The notes beneath the pieces are model-generated. The model saw only the letters and a program-made list of their open reading frames with translations, was not told where the DNA came from and searched no databases. From contig JADZBS010000087.1 in assembly GCA_020851975.1 (NCBI GenBank), forward strand, positions 1-40,317: a DNA stretch of 40,317 nucleotides, given 5' to 3'. Positions 19,236 to 27,297 of this stretch are shown here, piece after piece (within the stretch, counting starts at the first letter, position 1; the number at the start of each line of letters is the position of its first letter). The stretch is from Gammaproteobacteria bacterium (lineage in GTDB: Bacteria; Pseudomonadota; Gammaproteobacteria; Steroidobacterales; GCA-2729495). The translations under genes and the position numbers were made by a program.

Positions 19236-20510
19236 ATGAACAAGAAAAACGGACACTGCCGCAACCTGCTCCCCTGTCTCCTGCTCGCCGCCGCTGGCAC
19301 GGCCGCGGCAGCCGACGACGTGCAGGGCCGGTTCGATTCGGCCCTGCAAGCCATCGAGCAGGATCGCCTGCGCACGGCACGCGAAACGCTCCAGGAGCTG
19401 CTCACCGCCAACCCGAGCCTGCACCGCGCGCGGCTCGAGCTCGCCCGGGTGTACTACCTCTCGGAGGACTTCGCCGGCGCGCGCCGCGAGGCGCAGCGCG
19501 TGCTCGACGATCCGGAAACACCGCCAGCCGTGCGCACCACGGTGCTGGCCTTCCTGGCCCAGATCGACGCCGACGAGCGGCGCGCCAGCGAGCGCCACAG
19601 CTGGACACCCTCTCTCTATGCCGGGCTGATGTACGACTCCAACGTCAACATCGGCCCGAGCCGCGACGTCATCGACATCGGCGGCCTGCCGTTTGCGATC
19701 GCTCCGGACTCGCGCGAACAGGAGGACTTCGCCTGGGTGATCAACCCGGCCGTCTCGCACGTCTACAACCCGGGCCGGCATTTCCAGGCCGGTGAACACA
19801 CCGGCACCTTCATCTGGCAGACGGATGCCAGCGCCTATTACCGCGGCTACTTAGACGAGAACGACTTCAACTTCGGGGTACTGACGCTGCGTACCGGACC
19901 CGCCTGGATCGTTCCGCGGCACTGGCGCGCCTGGCTTGGCCTGCAGGCCGACCAGATCTGGCTCGGCGGCGACAGCCTTGCGCTCTTCACCTCGCTCAAC
20001 CCCGGCGTGACCTGGGAGGCCGGTGCACAGACCGAGATCACGCTGGAAGGTGCGCTCACCGACCGTCACTACTGGGAGGATGCCGACGAGGGCCGCGACG
20101 GCCAGGAGGCACTGGGCCGCGTCACGGTGACCCGCTACTTCAACAACCGGCAGCTCGCCGTGCAGGCCGGCGCCGGCTACGCGCGCTTCGATGCCGATGA
20201 GGACCGCTTCGGCTACGACGCCCCGGAGTTGTTCGCCGGCGTCATCGCCGAGGCCTGGACGAACGGCATGGTGTTCGCACGCATCGGCTACCGCAACTTC
20301 GACTTCGACGGCGTGGAACCCTTGTTCGGCATCGGGCGAGACGACGACGAGCTGCGCTACACCCTCGGTTTCCAGCACGACCTGCGCGAGGGTGTGCTCG
20401 CCGGCTGGGCTGTGCAGGGCAACTGGATCTACACGGACAACGATTCCAACGTCGTGCTCTACGAGTACGACCGCCACGTAGTCAACCTCGGCCTCGCACG
20501 CAGCTTCTGA
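19236..20510 (+). CDS. Slam-like outer-membrane TPR/beta-barrel translocator (DUF560, type XI secretion)
   Basis: A 424-residue outer-membrane protein. A signal peptide ends near residue 25 (AAAADD). Residues 28-115 form TPR-type helices (QGRFDSALQAIEQDRLRTARETL..., LHRARLELARVYYLSEDFAGARR). The rest is a beta-barrel beginning with LYAGLMYDSNVNIG (133-138 YDSNVN, the usual Slam barrel entry) and ending in LGLARSF, a C-terminal Phe suited to BAM insertion. Slam proteins move TbpB-like cargo to the cell surface. The N-terminal TPR part is shorter than in Neisseria Slam. The next gene on the same strand has a cargo-type barrel domain, which supports the call. No strong ribosome site before the ATG. 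Confidence 0.8.
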   Translation: MNKKNGHCRNLLPCLLLAAAGTAAAADDVQGRFDSALQAIEQDRLRTARETLQELLTANPSLHRARLELARVYYLSEDFAGARREAQRVLDDPETPPAVRTTVLAFLAQIDADERRASERHSWTPSLYAGLMYDSNVNIGPSRDVIDIGGLPFAIAPDSREQEDFAWVINPAVSHVYNPGRHFQAGEHTGTFIWQTDASAYYRGYLDENDFNFGVLTLRTGPAWIVPRHWRAWLGLQADQIWLGGDSLALFTSLNPGVTWEAGAQTEITLEGALTDRHYWEDADEGRDGQEALGRVTVTRYFNNRQLAVQAGAGYARFDADEDRFGYDAPELFAGVIAEAWTNGMVFARIGYRNFDFDGVEPLFGIGRDDDELRYTLGFQHDLREGVLAGWAVQGNWIYTDNDSNVVLYEYDRHVVNLGLARSF

Positions 20511-20712
20511 AGCCCATGCTGCCTGCGGCGCGCCGCACCGCGCCGCGCGCACATGCTGGCGAACCGGTTAACATATCGACCGACGAATGTCGCATTTGCT
20601 GCGTGCAGGGCGTGAGAATGCCGGCGGTTTCCAGTAAAAAGAGAGCAGCAGGCGACCCCTGACGACAAGAGCGGCAGTCCCACGCTGGACCAGTCGCCGG
20701 AGAACAAGAACG
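20511..20712. other. 202-bp gap between the translocator and its probable cargo
   Basis: It contains an AT-richer patch (about 20566-20640) in otherwise GC-rich DNA, but I cannot identify a convincing -35/-10 pair. The segment was checked for c-di-GMP riboswitch (GEMM) signatures, which are absent. It could be an untranslated leader for the 20713 gene. A CGGAGAA stretch ending about seven bases before the ATG serves as a weak ribosome site. Confidence 0.35.
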
Positions 20713-21897
20713 ATGTACCTGGCAAGGCTATTGCTCATTCCGCTGCTCGTTGCGTGGTCGCTCGGCGCCACGGCTGCCGACCTCCCGCTCGACGATCAGG
20801 ACTGCGCGAAGATCCTCGAGCGCTGGGCCGAGAATCCGGGCGCCGTGCCGAGCCATCTCGTCGAACGCTGCAAGGAACAGCTTGCCGCCGCCCCCGCGCC
20901 GGTGGCCGCGCTCGCTGCCGAGCCAGCCGTCGCCGATCCCTGCACCGGTCCCGGTGCCGCCGGGTCGGTGCTCTGCTGGGGCCCCTGGGCGACACTCGCA
21001 CCGGCTGCAGCCGGCGAGCCGGCGAAGCTCGATTTCCCGGAAAGTGATTTCGACTGCGAGGCCGGCAGCGACATTGCCGACCAGTGCGTGGCCAGGATCG
21101 TGCCGATCGGACCGGCGCCGCCGGTGGAGGGCTGTGCGCCCGGCACTCCCTGCGGTTTCGCCACGCTGGTGGCCGGCCTGACGAGCAACGGCGACGTGGA
21201 GGCGACCAGCTTCGAACGCTTCGACCTCGCCGGCGACGGCTCGGCATTCGTCGTGGATCCCGGTGGTCCCGACGAGATCGAATCGGTCGGCATGGGCGTG
21301 ATCGTCACGCCACGTGGCGACGGCTACGAGAACATGCGCTCACGCGGACGCGTCGGTGACCACGAATCGCGGCTGATCGCCCGCATCGTGCGCGACGGCG
21401 AATCCGGCGACATCGAGCTGGCCGCCGACATCTGGACCGACGGCAACCGCACGAACAGCGCGCTCGACCGCTCGGGCTATTTCGCCTGGGGCATTGCCAC
21501 CAGCCAGTCGGGCCTGAACCTGCTCTCCGGCAATGGCCTGAGCGTCGCCTTCACCGGACCGATGTCGGTGAACAATGCCACCCAGGCCAGCCTCACCGTG
21601 AATTTCGGCAGCCAGGCAGGCTGGAGCGGCACCTGGACCAACCCGGCCTGGTCGTTCGGCGCCGGCGGTTCGGTCAACGGCGTGAACCTCCTGTCCAGCC
21701 CGTCGCAGTTCACCGGCAACGTGCAGTCGGGCAGCGTCGTGCAGGGTGCGCTCCTCGGCGAGCCCGGCCGCATGGGCATCGCCCACCTCATCGACGTGAA
21801 CCTCGCCGGTGTCGGGCACATCAAGGATGTCGGCCTGCTGCGCGAGGTGACCGGTGGCCCGACCGGTGGAACAACCGGCAGCATGGGGCCGCCGTAG
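20713..21897 (+). CDS. Secreted TbpB-barrel protein, probable cargo of the adjacent Slam-like translocator
   Basis: A 394-residue protein with a Sec signal peptide (cut near ATAAD, residue 22) and no lipobox Cys. Residues 25-145 are Cys- and Pro/Ala-rich (about eight Cys, probably disulfides). The C-terminal 220 residues read as an eight-strand TbpB-like barrel: YFAWGIATSQ, then ASLTVNFGSQAGWSGTW, then FTGNVQSGSVVQGALLGEPG, followed by strands ending with IAHLIDVNLAG; this last pattern corresponds to the FxGxVxxGxVxGxFxGPxA block of Slam substrates. The typical FYGPxA has become LLGEPG. The lack of lipidation suggests a secreted cargo of the hemophilin type rather than an anchored lipoprotein. 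Ligand unknown. Confidence 0.72.
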   Translation: MYLARLLLIPLLVAWSLGATAADLPLDDQDCAKILERWAENPGAVPSHLVERCKEQLAAAPAPVAALAAEPAVADPCTGPGAAGSVLCWGPWATLAPAAAGEPAKLDFPESDFDCEAGSDIADQCVARIVPIGPAPPVEGCAPGTPCGFATLVAGLTSNGDVEATSFERFDLAGDGSAFVVDPGGPDEIESVGMGVIVTPRGDGYENMRSRGRVGDHESRLIARIVRDGESGDIELAADIWTDGNRTNSALDRSGYFAWGIATSQSGLNLLSGNGLSVAFTGPMSVNNATQASLTVNFGSQAGWSGTWTNPAWSFGAGGSVNGVNLLSSPSQFTGNVQSGSVVQGALLGEPGRMGIAHLIDVNLAGVGHIKDVGLLREVTGGPTGGTTGSMGPP

Positions 21898-21922
21898 CAG
21901 GCCCGTCAGTATTCAACAGGAG

Positions 21923-21938
21923 TCCGGTACGCACCGGA
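21923..21938. repeat. Small perfect inverted repeat TCCGGT/ACCGGA
   Basis: A six-base stem with a four-base loop (ACGC) in the 61-bp gap between the cargo gene and the VPLPA-CTERM gene. There is no U-tract, so termination is unlikely; it may be an operator or a chance hairpin. Confidence 0.3.
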
Positions 21939-21958
21939 GTGATCTCGAGGAATCCCCC

Positions 21959-22555
21959 ATGAACCGCCACGCCAACCTGTCCCTCGTCGCCGCGATCATC
22001 GTCGCGACGAGCCTGCCGGCGCAGGCCGCCAGCATCGCGCTGCAGCCTTCGGCATCGACCGTGCTGCAGGGCCAGGCCTTCACGCTCGACCTGCTGATCA
22101 GCGCTGCCGACGCGCCCGGCAAGCACCCTGGCGGCCTGTACGGTGGCGAAGTGGCCATCCGCTTCGACCCTGCGCTGGTGAGCTTCCAGGGACTCGCGCT
22201 CCAGGGCGGCGTGAGCCTCTACCTGCCGCTCGCGAGCCAGAACAACGGGGGCCAACAGACCCTCAGCTTCGGCTTCGACAATGCCCCGGAGAACGGCCCC
22301 GTAGCCACCTTGACCTTCACGGCCGTCGGCAGCGTGGGCTCGACCGCCGCCTTCGACCTCGAGGACAACGACGACTTCTCGGGCAGCTTCGCCGCCTATC
22401 TCGATACTTACCAGCGCTTCGACCCGGCGTTCCTCGACACATCGGTGCAGATCGCAGCCGTGCCGTTGCCGGGTGCCGCCTGGCTGCTCGCGACTGGCCT
22501 GGCCGCGGTCGGTGCCGCCCGGCGCCATCGGCCACGGACCCAGCGCGACGCCTGA
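21959..22555 (+). CDS. VPLPA-CTERM sorted, cohesin-like secreted protein
   Basis: A 198-residue protein with a signal peptide (cut near AQAAS, residue 24) and a cohesin-like beta domain (SIALQPSASTVLQGQAFTL; YGGEVAIRFDPALVSFQG). The C-terminus has the tripartite exosortase signal: VPLPGAAWL, a hydrophobic helix (LLATGLAAVGAA) and the basic tail RRHRPR. Such proteins are processed by an exosortase and often linked to extracellular polysaccharide; no exosortase gene is in the window. Start ATG at 21959 with GAGG eight bases upstream. Its stop overlaps the next ATG by one base (TGATG), tying it to the L,D-transpeptidase. Confidence 0.82.
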   Translation: MNRHANLSLVAAIIVATSLPAQAASIALQPSASTVLQGQAFTLDLLISAADAPGKHPGGLYGGEVAIRFDPALVSFQGLALQGGVSLYLPLASQNNGGQQTLSFGFDNAPENGPVATLTFTAVGSVGSTAAFDLEDNDDFSGSFAAYLDTYQRFDPAFLDTSVQIAAVPLPGAAWLLATGLAAVGAARRHRPRTQRDA

Positions 22556-23952
22556 TGCCACGCGCGGCCGGCTGGCTGGCCGCCGCGGCGCTGCTCGTTC
22601 CGGTCGCGCTGCCCGCGGCCCCGCCCCATCCAGCGCCCGAGCTGCCAGCATGGATTGCCGGGCTGCTCGACGGCAGCCGGCCGGCGATCGACCCCGCCAT
22701 CGCCGATCCCGACTGGCACATTCCGCCGGCCACCACGGCACATTCGGCGCTCGCCGCCGGCCGACCCGACGCGCAGCGCCTGCTCGAGGCGTTGCGCCGC
22801 CACGTTGCCACGGCGGCCGCCGGCGGCTGGCCGGCACTGCCCGACAGCGGGATCCTCGCCGCCGGCACCCGCGACCCGGCAGTCGCCGTGCTGCGCCAGA
22901 GGCTGCGCGCGAGCGGCGACTACACCGGTGGCATGCTCGCCGATCCCTGGTACTTCGAACCTGCGCTGACGGCTGCGCTGCGCCAGGCACAGTTGCGCCA
23001 CGGACTGCCGGCCACCGGTCGACTCGATGAAACAACCCGCACGGCATTGAACGTGCCGCTCGCCGAGCGCATCGGCCAGCTTGCCGCCACCGTGGAACGC
23101 TGGCGCTGGCTGCCGGCGGATCCCGGCACCGACTACGCCTGGATCGACATCGGCCGCGGCCTGCTCGATGTCGTCGCCGGCAGCGAGCACGTGCTCACCA
23201 TGCGCGTCATCGTCGGCCATCCACTGCGGGCGACACCGAGCCTGCACGGTGAGATCGACCAGGTCGTGTTCAACCCGGCCTGGTCAGTGCCGCGCACCAT
23301 CGCCGTCGAAGACCTGCTGCCGCGCCAGCAGGCGGACCCGACGTTCCTGTCGAGCCGCGGCATTCGCGTGTTCCGCGCTGACGGCGGCGGGCCGGCACTG
23401 GACCCCGCGCGCATCGACTGGCATGCCCTCGATGCGCGCCGCTTCCCCTACCGCCTGCGCCAGGATCCAGGCCCGGGCAACAGCCTCGGGCGCGTGCGCA
23501 TCGGCTGGCGCAATCCCTTCGACATCTACCTGCACGACACGCCCGTCAGGGGCCTGTTCGCCCTCGACCGGCGCACGCTCAGCTCCGGCTGCGTGCGGCT
23601 CGAGGATGCCACCGGGTTCGCCACCTGGCTGCTCGGCCGTGACCGGCCCTGGACCGCTGCCGCCACGGCCGCGAGCATCGACACCGGCCGCACGCAGGTG
23701 CTCGGGCTGCGTCACCGGCTGCCCGTCTGGGTCGTCTATCTCACCACCTGGGTCGATGCCCATGGCCGTACCCATTTCGGCCGCGATCTCTACGGCCGCG
23801 ACCAGCGCCTGCGCGCGGCGCTGGCGGGAGCGGCACCGAGTGTCGCCGCCAGGCAGGCGCTGCGCCCGCCGGCACCTTCGACTATAGTCGACAGCCGATG
23901 GCGGCCGGCCGCCGCAGCGGCGGCCGGATCACCGCAGGAGTCCCGCCCATGA
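22555..23952 (+). CDS. L,D-transpeptidase, YcbB/LdtD-like
   Basis: A 465-residue periplasmic enzyme that cross-links peptidoglycan stem peptides through 3-3 bonds. Signal sequence about 1-22; peptidoglycan-binding-like domain about 105-168 (VAVLRQRLRASGDY, LRQAQLRHGLPATGRLDETT), followed by the YcbB-type linker ERWRWLP. The catalytic YkuD domain shows PFDIYLHDTP (H327) and LSSGCVRLED (C346), the full HxD...SxGCxR motif. Length is shorter than E. coli YcbB (615 residues) but typical of shorter homologues. It overlaps the upstream and downstream genes by one and four bases, so the three are translationally coupled. Confidence 0.92.
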   Translation: MPRAAGWLAAAALLVPVALPAAPPHPAPELPAWIAGLLDGSRPAIDPAIADPDWHIPPATTAHSALAAGRPDAQRLLEALRRHVATAAAGGWPALPDSGILAAGTRDPAVAVLRQRLRASGDYTGGMLADPWYFEPALTAALRQAQLRHGLPATGRLDETTRTALNVPLAERIGQLAATVERWRWLPADPGTDYAWIDIGRGLLDVVAGSEHVLTMRVIVGHPLRATPSLHGEIDQVVFNPAWSVPRTIAVEDLLPRQQADPTFLSSRGIRVFRADGGGPALDPARIDWHALDARRFPYRLRQDPGPGNSLGRVRIGWRNPFDIYLHDTPVRGLFALDRRTLSSGCVRLEDATGFATWLLGRDRPWTAAATAASIDTGRTQVLGLRHRLPVWVVYLTTWVDAHGRTHFGRDLYGRDQRLRAALAGAAPSVAARQALRPPAPSTIVDSRWRPAAAAAAGSPQESRP

Positions 23953-24704
23953 CGGTCCGGCCCCTGACGATCGGGGCGCTTGCCCGGCGTCTCAACGTAT
24001 CAACCTCCCTGCTGCGCTTCTACGAGCGCGAGGGACTGCTCAAGCCCGAACGGCGCACGGCCTCCGGCTACCGGCTGTACCCGCCGGGGGCCGAGAAGAC
24101 GCTGCTCTTCATCCGCCGGGCACAGCGGCTCGGCTTCTCGCTTGCCGACATCCGCCTGCTGCTCGGCGACGGCAAGCGCGGCGGCGACGAACTCATGGGC
24201 ATCGCCGAGCAGCGCTTCCTCGACATCGAGCGGCGCCTCACCGAGATGCTCGTCCTGCGCCACGAGCTGGAGTTCTTCCTCGAGGATCTCACCGCACGCG
24301 TCGGGCGCGCCGCTGGCCGCCCGGCCGGGCGCCTGTACCGCGAACTGCTCGACCAGGCCTGCAGCCACGACCCGCGCCGGCGCTCGGCATCCTCGCTGAC
24401 GCGGCTCACGCGCCGGCTCGGTTGCGCGCTGGCCAGCGCCGAACGCGAAAAGATATTCGCGGCGCTGCGCGGCCGGCATATCCACATCTGGCGCGACGAG
24501 GACGGCTATTCCATCCTGGTCGCGGGTCGCGAACCGGCCATCGAGCAGGCACTGCGGGCGCTCGCCGCCAGCGAGGCCGACTGCCACGTCCACGTCGAGC
24601 CGAGCGTGTCCGCCGCCGACGATGGCTACCTCTTCCAGGCCCGCGGCGACAATGCGTTCCTCTTCGCCCAGCTGTTCCTGGCGCTGGAGGCCGCCGAGAC
24701 CTGA
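23949..24704 (+). CDS. MerR-family transcriptional regulator with unusual C-terminal domain
   Basis: A 251-residue regulator. The N-terminal winged helix is standard MerR (LTIGALARRLNVSTSLLRFYEREGLLKP...GYRLYPPGAEKTLLFIRRAQRLGFSLADI), followed by a dimerisation coiled coil (about 80-125). The C-terminal 100 residues (REKIFAALRGRHIHIWRDEDGY... to LFLALEAAET) match no MerR effector domain I recognise. Cys/His residues (ACSHD, HIHIW, CHVHVEP) could bind metal but do not form the ZntR, CueR or CadR pattern. ATGA overlap with the transpeptidase stop; AGGAG eight bases upstream. It is the better of the window's two candidates for binding the MerR-type promoters at 30938-31015; that link is a guess. 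Confidence 0.85.
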   Translation: MTVRPLTIGALARRLNVSTSLLRFYEREGLLKPERRTASGYRLYPPGAEKTLLFIRRAQRLGFSLADIRLLLGDGKRGGDELMGIAEQRFLDIERRLTEMLVLRHELEFFLEDLTARVGRAAGRPAGRLYRELLDQACSHDPRRRSASSLTRLTRRLGCALASAEREKIFAALRGRHIHIWRDEDGYSILVAGREPAIEQALRALAASEADCHVHVEPSVSAADDGYLFQARGDNAFLFAQLFLALEAAET

Positions 24705-24774
24705 CCCCCGCACCGAGCACGGGGGCCCGCGCCCGTGCTAGGCTGCACGCGCCGCCCGGCAGACAGGAGACCGC

Positions 24775-26379
24775 ATGGCCAAGGCAACGCGTCCGCGTGC
24801 AACCGGCATCGCCCGGCTGTTCATCCGCAAGTCCGTCGCGCAGATGCACAGTGAGCACGCCCAGGGTGAACTGAAGCGCAGCCTCAGCGCCTTCAATCTC
24901 GTCTCGCTCGGCATCGGCTGCATCATCGGCACCGGCATCTTCGTCCTCACGGGACGGGCGGCGGCCATGTTCGCCGGGCCCGGGATCATGATCTCCTTCG
25001 TCATCACCGGCGTGCTCTGCGCCTTCGTCGCGTTGTGCTATGCAGAGCTGGCCTCGGTCCTGCCGGTATCCGGCTCCGCCTACTCCTATTCATACGCGTC
25101 CATGGGCGAACTGGCCGCCTGGGTGATGGGCCTGTTGCTCGTCCTGGAGTACGGGCTTGCCGCCTCCACGGTGGCCGTCGGCTGGTCCGGCTATGTCACG
25201 AGCCTGCTGAAGGACATCGGCATCCACCTGCCCGCCGCACTGACCGCGGCACCAGGCGTCGAGATCCGGGAGGGCGGCACGGTGGTGGCCGAGGGTGTCG
25301 CCAACCTGCCGGCCATGCTCGCCATCCTCGCGGTCACCGCATTGCTGGTGATCGGCATCTCGGAGTCGGCGACCGTCAACAACATCGTCGTCGCGATCAA
25401 GGTCTCGGTGGTGGTGGCGTTCATCGCCATTGGCGCCGTCTTCGTCGACCCGGGTAACTGGACGCCGCTCGTGCCGGCCGAGGTTCCACCACCGCCACCC
25501 GGCACGCCGCGCGGGTTCTGGGCGGACATCTGGCGCGCGCTGGTGGACGTGATGACGGCGCAGAACACCTCGCGCTACGGCATCGGCGGCCTGATCAGCG
25601 GGGCGGCGACGATATTCTTCGCCTACATCGGCTTCGAGGCGGTGTCGACGGCCGGCGCCGAATCGAAGAACCCGGCGCGCGACATGCCGATCGGCATCAT
25701 CGGCTCGCTGCTCATCTGCACCATCCTCTACATCCTGACCTCGGCGGTGCTGGTCGGCATCGTGCCCTATACGGACCTGAATGATCCGGCGCCGATCGCC
25801 AAGGCGGTCAACCAGATCGGCCTGCCGTGGTTTGCGGTGCTGGTGAAGGTCGGCGCCATCGCGGGACTCTCCTCGGTGATGCTGGTGCTGCTCTACGGGC
25901 AGACGCGCATCTTCTACACCATGGCCCGCGATGGCCTGCTGCCCGGACCGCTGGCCATCGTTCACCCGCGCCTGCGCACACCGTGGATCAACACGCTGAT
26001 CGTCGGCGGCTTCGCTGCGGGCGCTGCCGGCCTCATGTCGCTCGACGCGCTCGCCGACCTGACGAACGTTGGCTCGCTCGCGGCGTTTGCCATCGTCTGC
26101 ATCACCGTCATTTACATGCGGATCGCCGCACCCGATCTGAAACGCCCGTTCCGCACACCGTTGTTTCCTGTCACCCCGATCCTCGGCGCGGCGATGTGCC
26201 TGTTCCTGCTCATGGCGCTCATGGTGCGCCCGGCGACGCGCAACTTCTTCATCGTCTACCTCGTGGGCGGCATCGTCGTCTACTTTGCCTACGGGATGCG
26301 GCACTCGAAGCTCGGCAAAGGCGAGATCGTCATCGGCGCGGAGCCCACACCGGACCTGCCGCGACGGCTGGACCCCTGA
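24775..26379 (+). CDS. APC-superfamily amino acid permease (cationic amino acid transporter-like)
   Basis: A 534-residue inner-membrane permease with about 12-14 helices. The TM1 signature SLGIGCIIGTGIFVLTG and the TM6-equivalent FFAYIGFEAVSTAGAESKNPARDMPIGII match the YfnA/CAT (SLC7-like) branch of the APC superfamily. It probably takes up amino acids with protons; specificity cannot be read. A Pro-rich loop (PAEVPPPPPGTP) precedes the helix containing the substrate-binding TM6. AGGAGA lies four bases upstream of the ATG and a possible TAGGCT -10 box at 24739-24744, 70 bp after the MerR gene, so it could be an independent unit. Confidence 0.9.
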   Translation: MAKATRPRATGIARLFIRKSVAQMHSEHAQGELKRSLSAFNLVSLGIGCIIGTGIFVLTGRAAAMFAGPGIMISFVITGVLCAFVALCYAELASVLPVSGSAYSYSYASMGELAAWVMGLLLVLEYGLAASTVAVGWSGYVTSLLKDIGIHLPAALTAAPGVEIREGGTVVAEGVANLPAMLAILAVTALLVIGISESATVNNIVVAIKVSVVVAFIAIGAVFVDPGNWTPLVPAEVPPPPPGTPRGFWADIWRALVDVMTAQNTSRYGIGGLISGAATIFFAYIGFEAVSTAGAESKNPARDMPIGIIGSLLICTILYILTSAVLVGIVPYTDLNDPAPIAKAVNQIGLPWFAVLVKVGAIAGLSSVMLVLLYGQTRIFYTMARDGLLPGPLAIVHPRLRTPWINTLIVGGFAAGAAGLMSLDALADLTNVGSLAAFAIVCITVIYMRIAAPDLKRPFRTPLFPVTPILGAAMCLFLLMALMVRPATRNFFIVYLVGGIVVYFAYGMRHSKLGKGEIVIGAEPTPDLPRRLDP

Positions 26380-26414
26380 CAGCGCACCCGGGCACGCCAG
26401 CGTCCCGTAACCGC

Positions 26415-26443
26415 TTGACTTTCGCGATTCTCGGGCTCATAGC
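26415..26443 (+). promoter_or_regulatory. Probable sigma-70-type promoter of the outer-membrane barrel gene
   Basis: TTGACT at 26415-26420 and CATAGC at 26438-26443, spacer 17 bp. The -35 matches consensus at five of six; the -10 at three of six. The predicted start is about 75 bp before the ATG at 26525, which has GGGGAGG about eight bases upstream. Confidence 0.45.
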
Positions 26444-26524
26444 TGCCCTCAGCTCGAGCGGTCCACGCCGGGCGGCTCGGGCACCTGTACCAAGAACGCA
26501 ACGAACGTCGGGGAGGTTACAGCC

Positions 26525-27187
26525 ATGAGCAAGCAAGCTTCTGTCAGCACCCCTCTGGCCCTGCTACTCGGCCTGGGGTTGATGGCCGCACCGGCACAGG
26601 CCGAATTCTTCGTCGGCGGCACGATCGGCGAGAGTGACATCGGCTCCTACGAGTTCGACGGTGCCGACGTCCTCGAAAACGACGACAGCGACGCGGCCTA
26701 CCACGTTTTCGTCGGCTGGCGGCCACTCACCTGGCTTGCCGTCACCGCCGGCTACGCGGACCTGGGTGAGCTCAGTGCCGCCGGTGATGGCGGTGGGTAC
26801 GGTGAAGCGTTCACCGACCAGATCGAAGCCACGGCCTGGGACCTGTCGTTGATCGGCATCCTGCCGTTCGAGCAGGTGTTCGGCGAAGGTGGCCTTTTGT
26901 CGCGATTCTCCGCCTTCGCGCAGCTCGGTGCCGCCAGGTGGGACCAGGACATCTCCTACATGGGCGAATTTTCCGGTCCGTGGTCCGGCGGTGACGACAG
27001 CACGAACTTCATCTACGGGCTCGGCATCGCCTTCGCCATCACCGAGCGCATCGGCGTGCACGCACGCTATGTCGACTACGGCGACATCGGTGACGAGGAT
27101 TCCGACGAGAGCGGGCACGAGCAGGATTGGAGCATGCTGGGCCTTGGCCTCACCATGAGCTTCGGAAGCGCGCCTCCGCCTCCCTGA
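26525..27187 (+). CDS. Outer-membrane beta-barrel protein (OmpA-N-terminal-like)
   Basis: A 220-residue protein with a signal peptide (cut after AQA, residue 26) and alternating amphipathic strands typical of an eight-strand barrel: EFFVGGTIGESDIG, AAYHVFVGWRPLTWLAVTAGYADLG, WDLSLIGILPF, RFSAFAQLGAARW, NFIYGLGIAFAITERIGVHARYVDYGDI and LGLGLTMSF. It lacks the peptidoglycan-binding OmpA domain; after the last strand a short GSAPPPP tail follows, as if a linker had lost its domain. Function unknown; such porin-family barrels are often structural or stress-related. Convergent with the ABC exporter genes. Confidence 0.8.
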   Translation: MSKQASVSTPLALLLGLGLMAAPAQAEFFVGGTIGESDIGSYEFDGADVLENDDSDAAYHVFVGWRPLTWLAVTAGYADLGELSAAGDGGGYGEAFTDQIEATAWDLSLIGILPFEQVFGEGGLLSRFSAFAQLGAARWDQDISYMGEFSGPWSGGDDSTNFIYGLGIAFAITERIGVHARYVDYGDIGDEDSDESGHEQDWSMLGLGLTMSFGSAPPPP

Positions 27188-27193
27188 GCATCC

Positions 27194-27259
27194 CCTCGAA
27201 GCCCTGAGGACTTCCGGTCGCCGGGCAAAGCCGTCCGGCGACCGGTTCCCGCTTCGAGG
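27194..27259. terminator. Nested inverted repeats between convergent genes
   Basis: An inner perfect 11-bp stem, CCGGTCGCCGG at 27214-27224 with its complement at 27235-27245 (10-base loop), lies inside an outer perfect 9-bp stem, CCTCGAAGC at 27194-27202 with complement at 27251-27259. It fills the gap between two convergent genes, so a bidirectional transcription block is the simplest role. No U-tract follows on either strand. Confidence 0.5.
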
Positions 27260-27297
27260 CTTCGGTTGTCCGCCGGACTGGCCCGGATCTCCCGGAC

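Noticed and set aside
20511-20712. A c-di-GMP (GEMM) riboswitch before the secreted cargo gene, attractive given the LapG context
   Set aside because: The conserved core elements of GEMM-I and GEMM-II are absent; only a generic AT-richer leader is seen.
20459-20725. An 88-codon minus-strand frame in the translocator-cargo gap
   Set aside because: No ribosome site, half of it is antisense to the translocator gene, and the product is not family-like.
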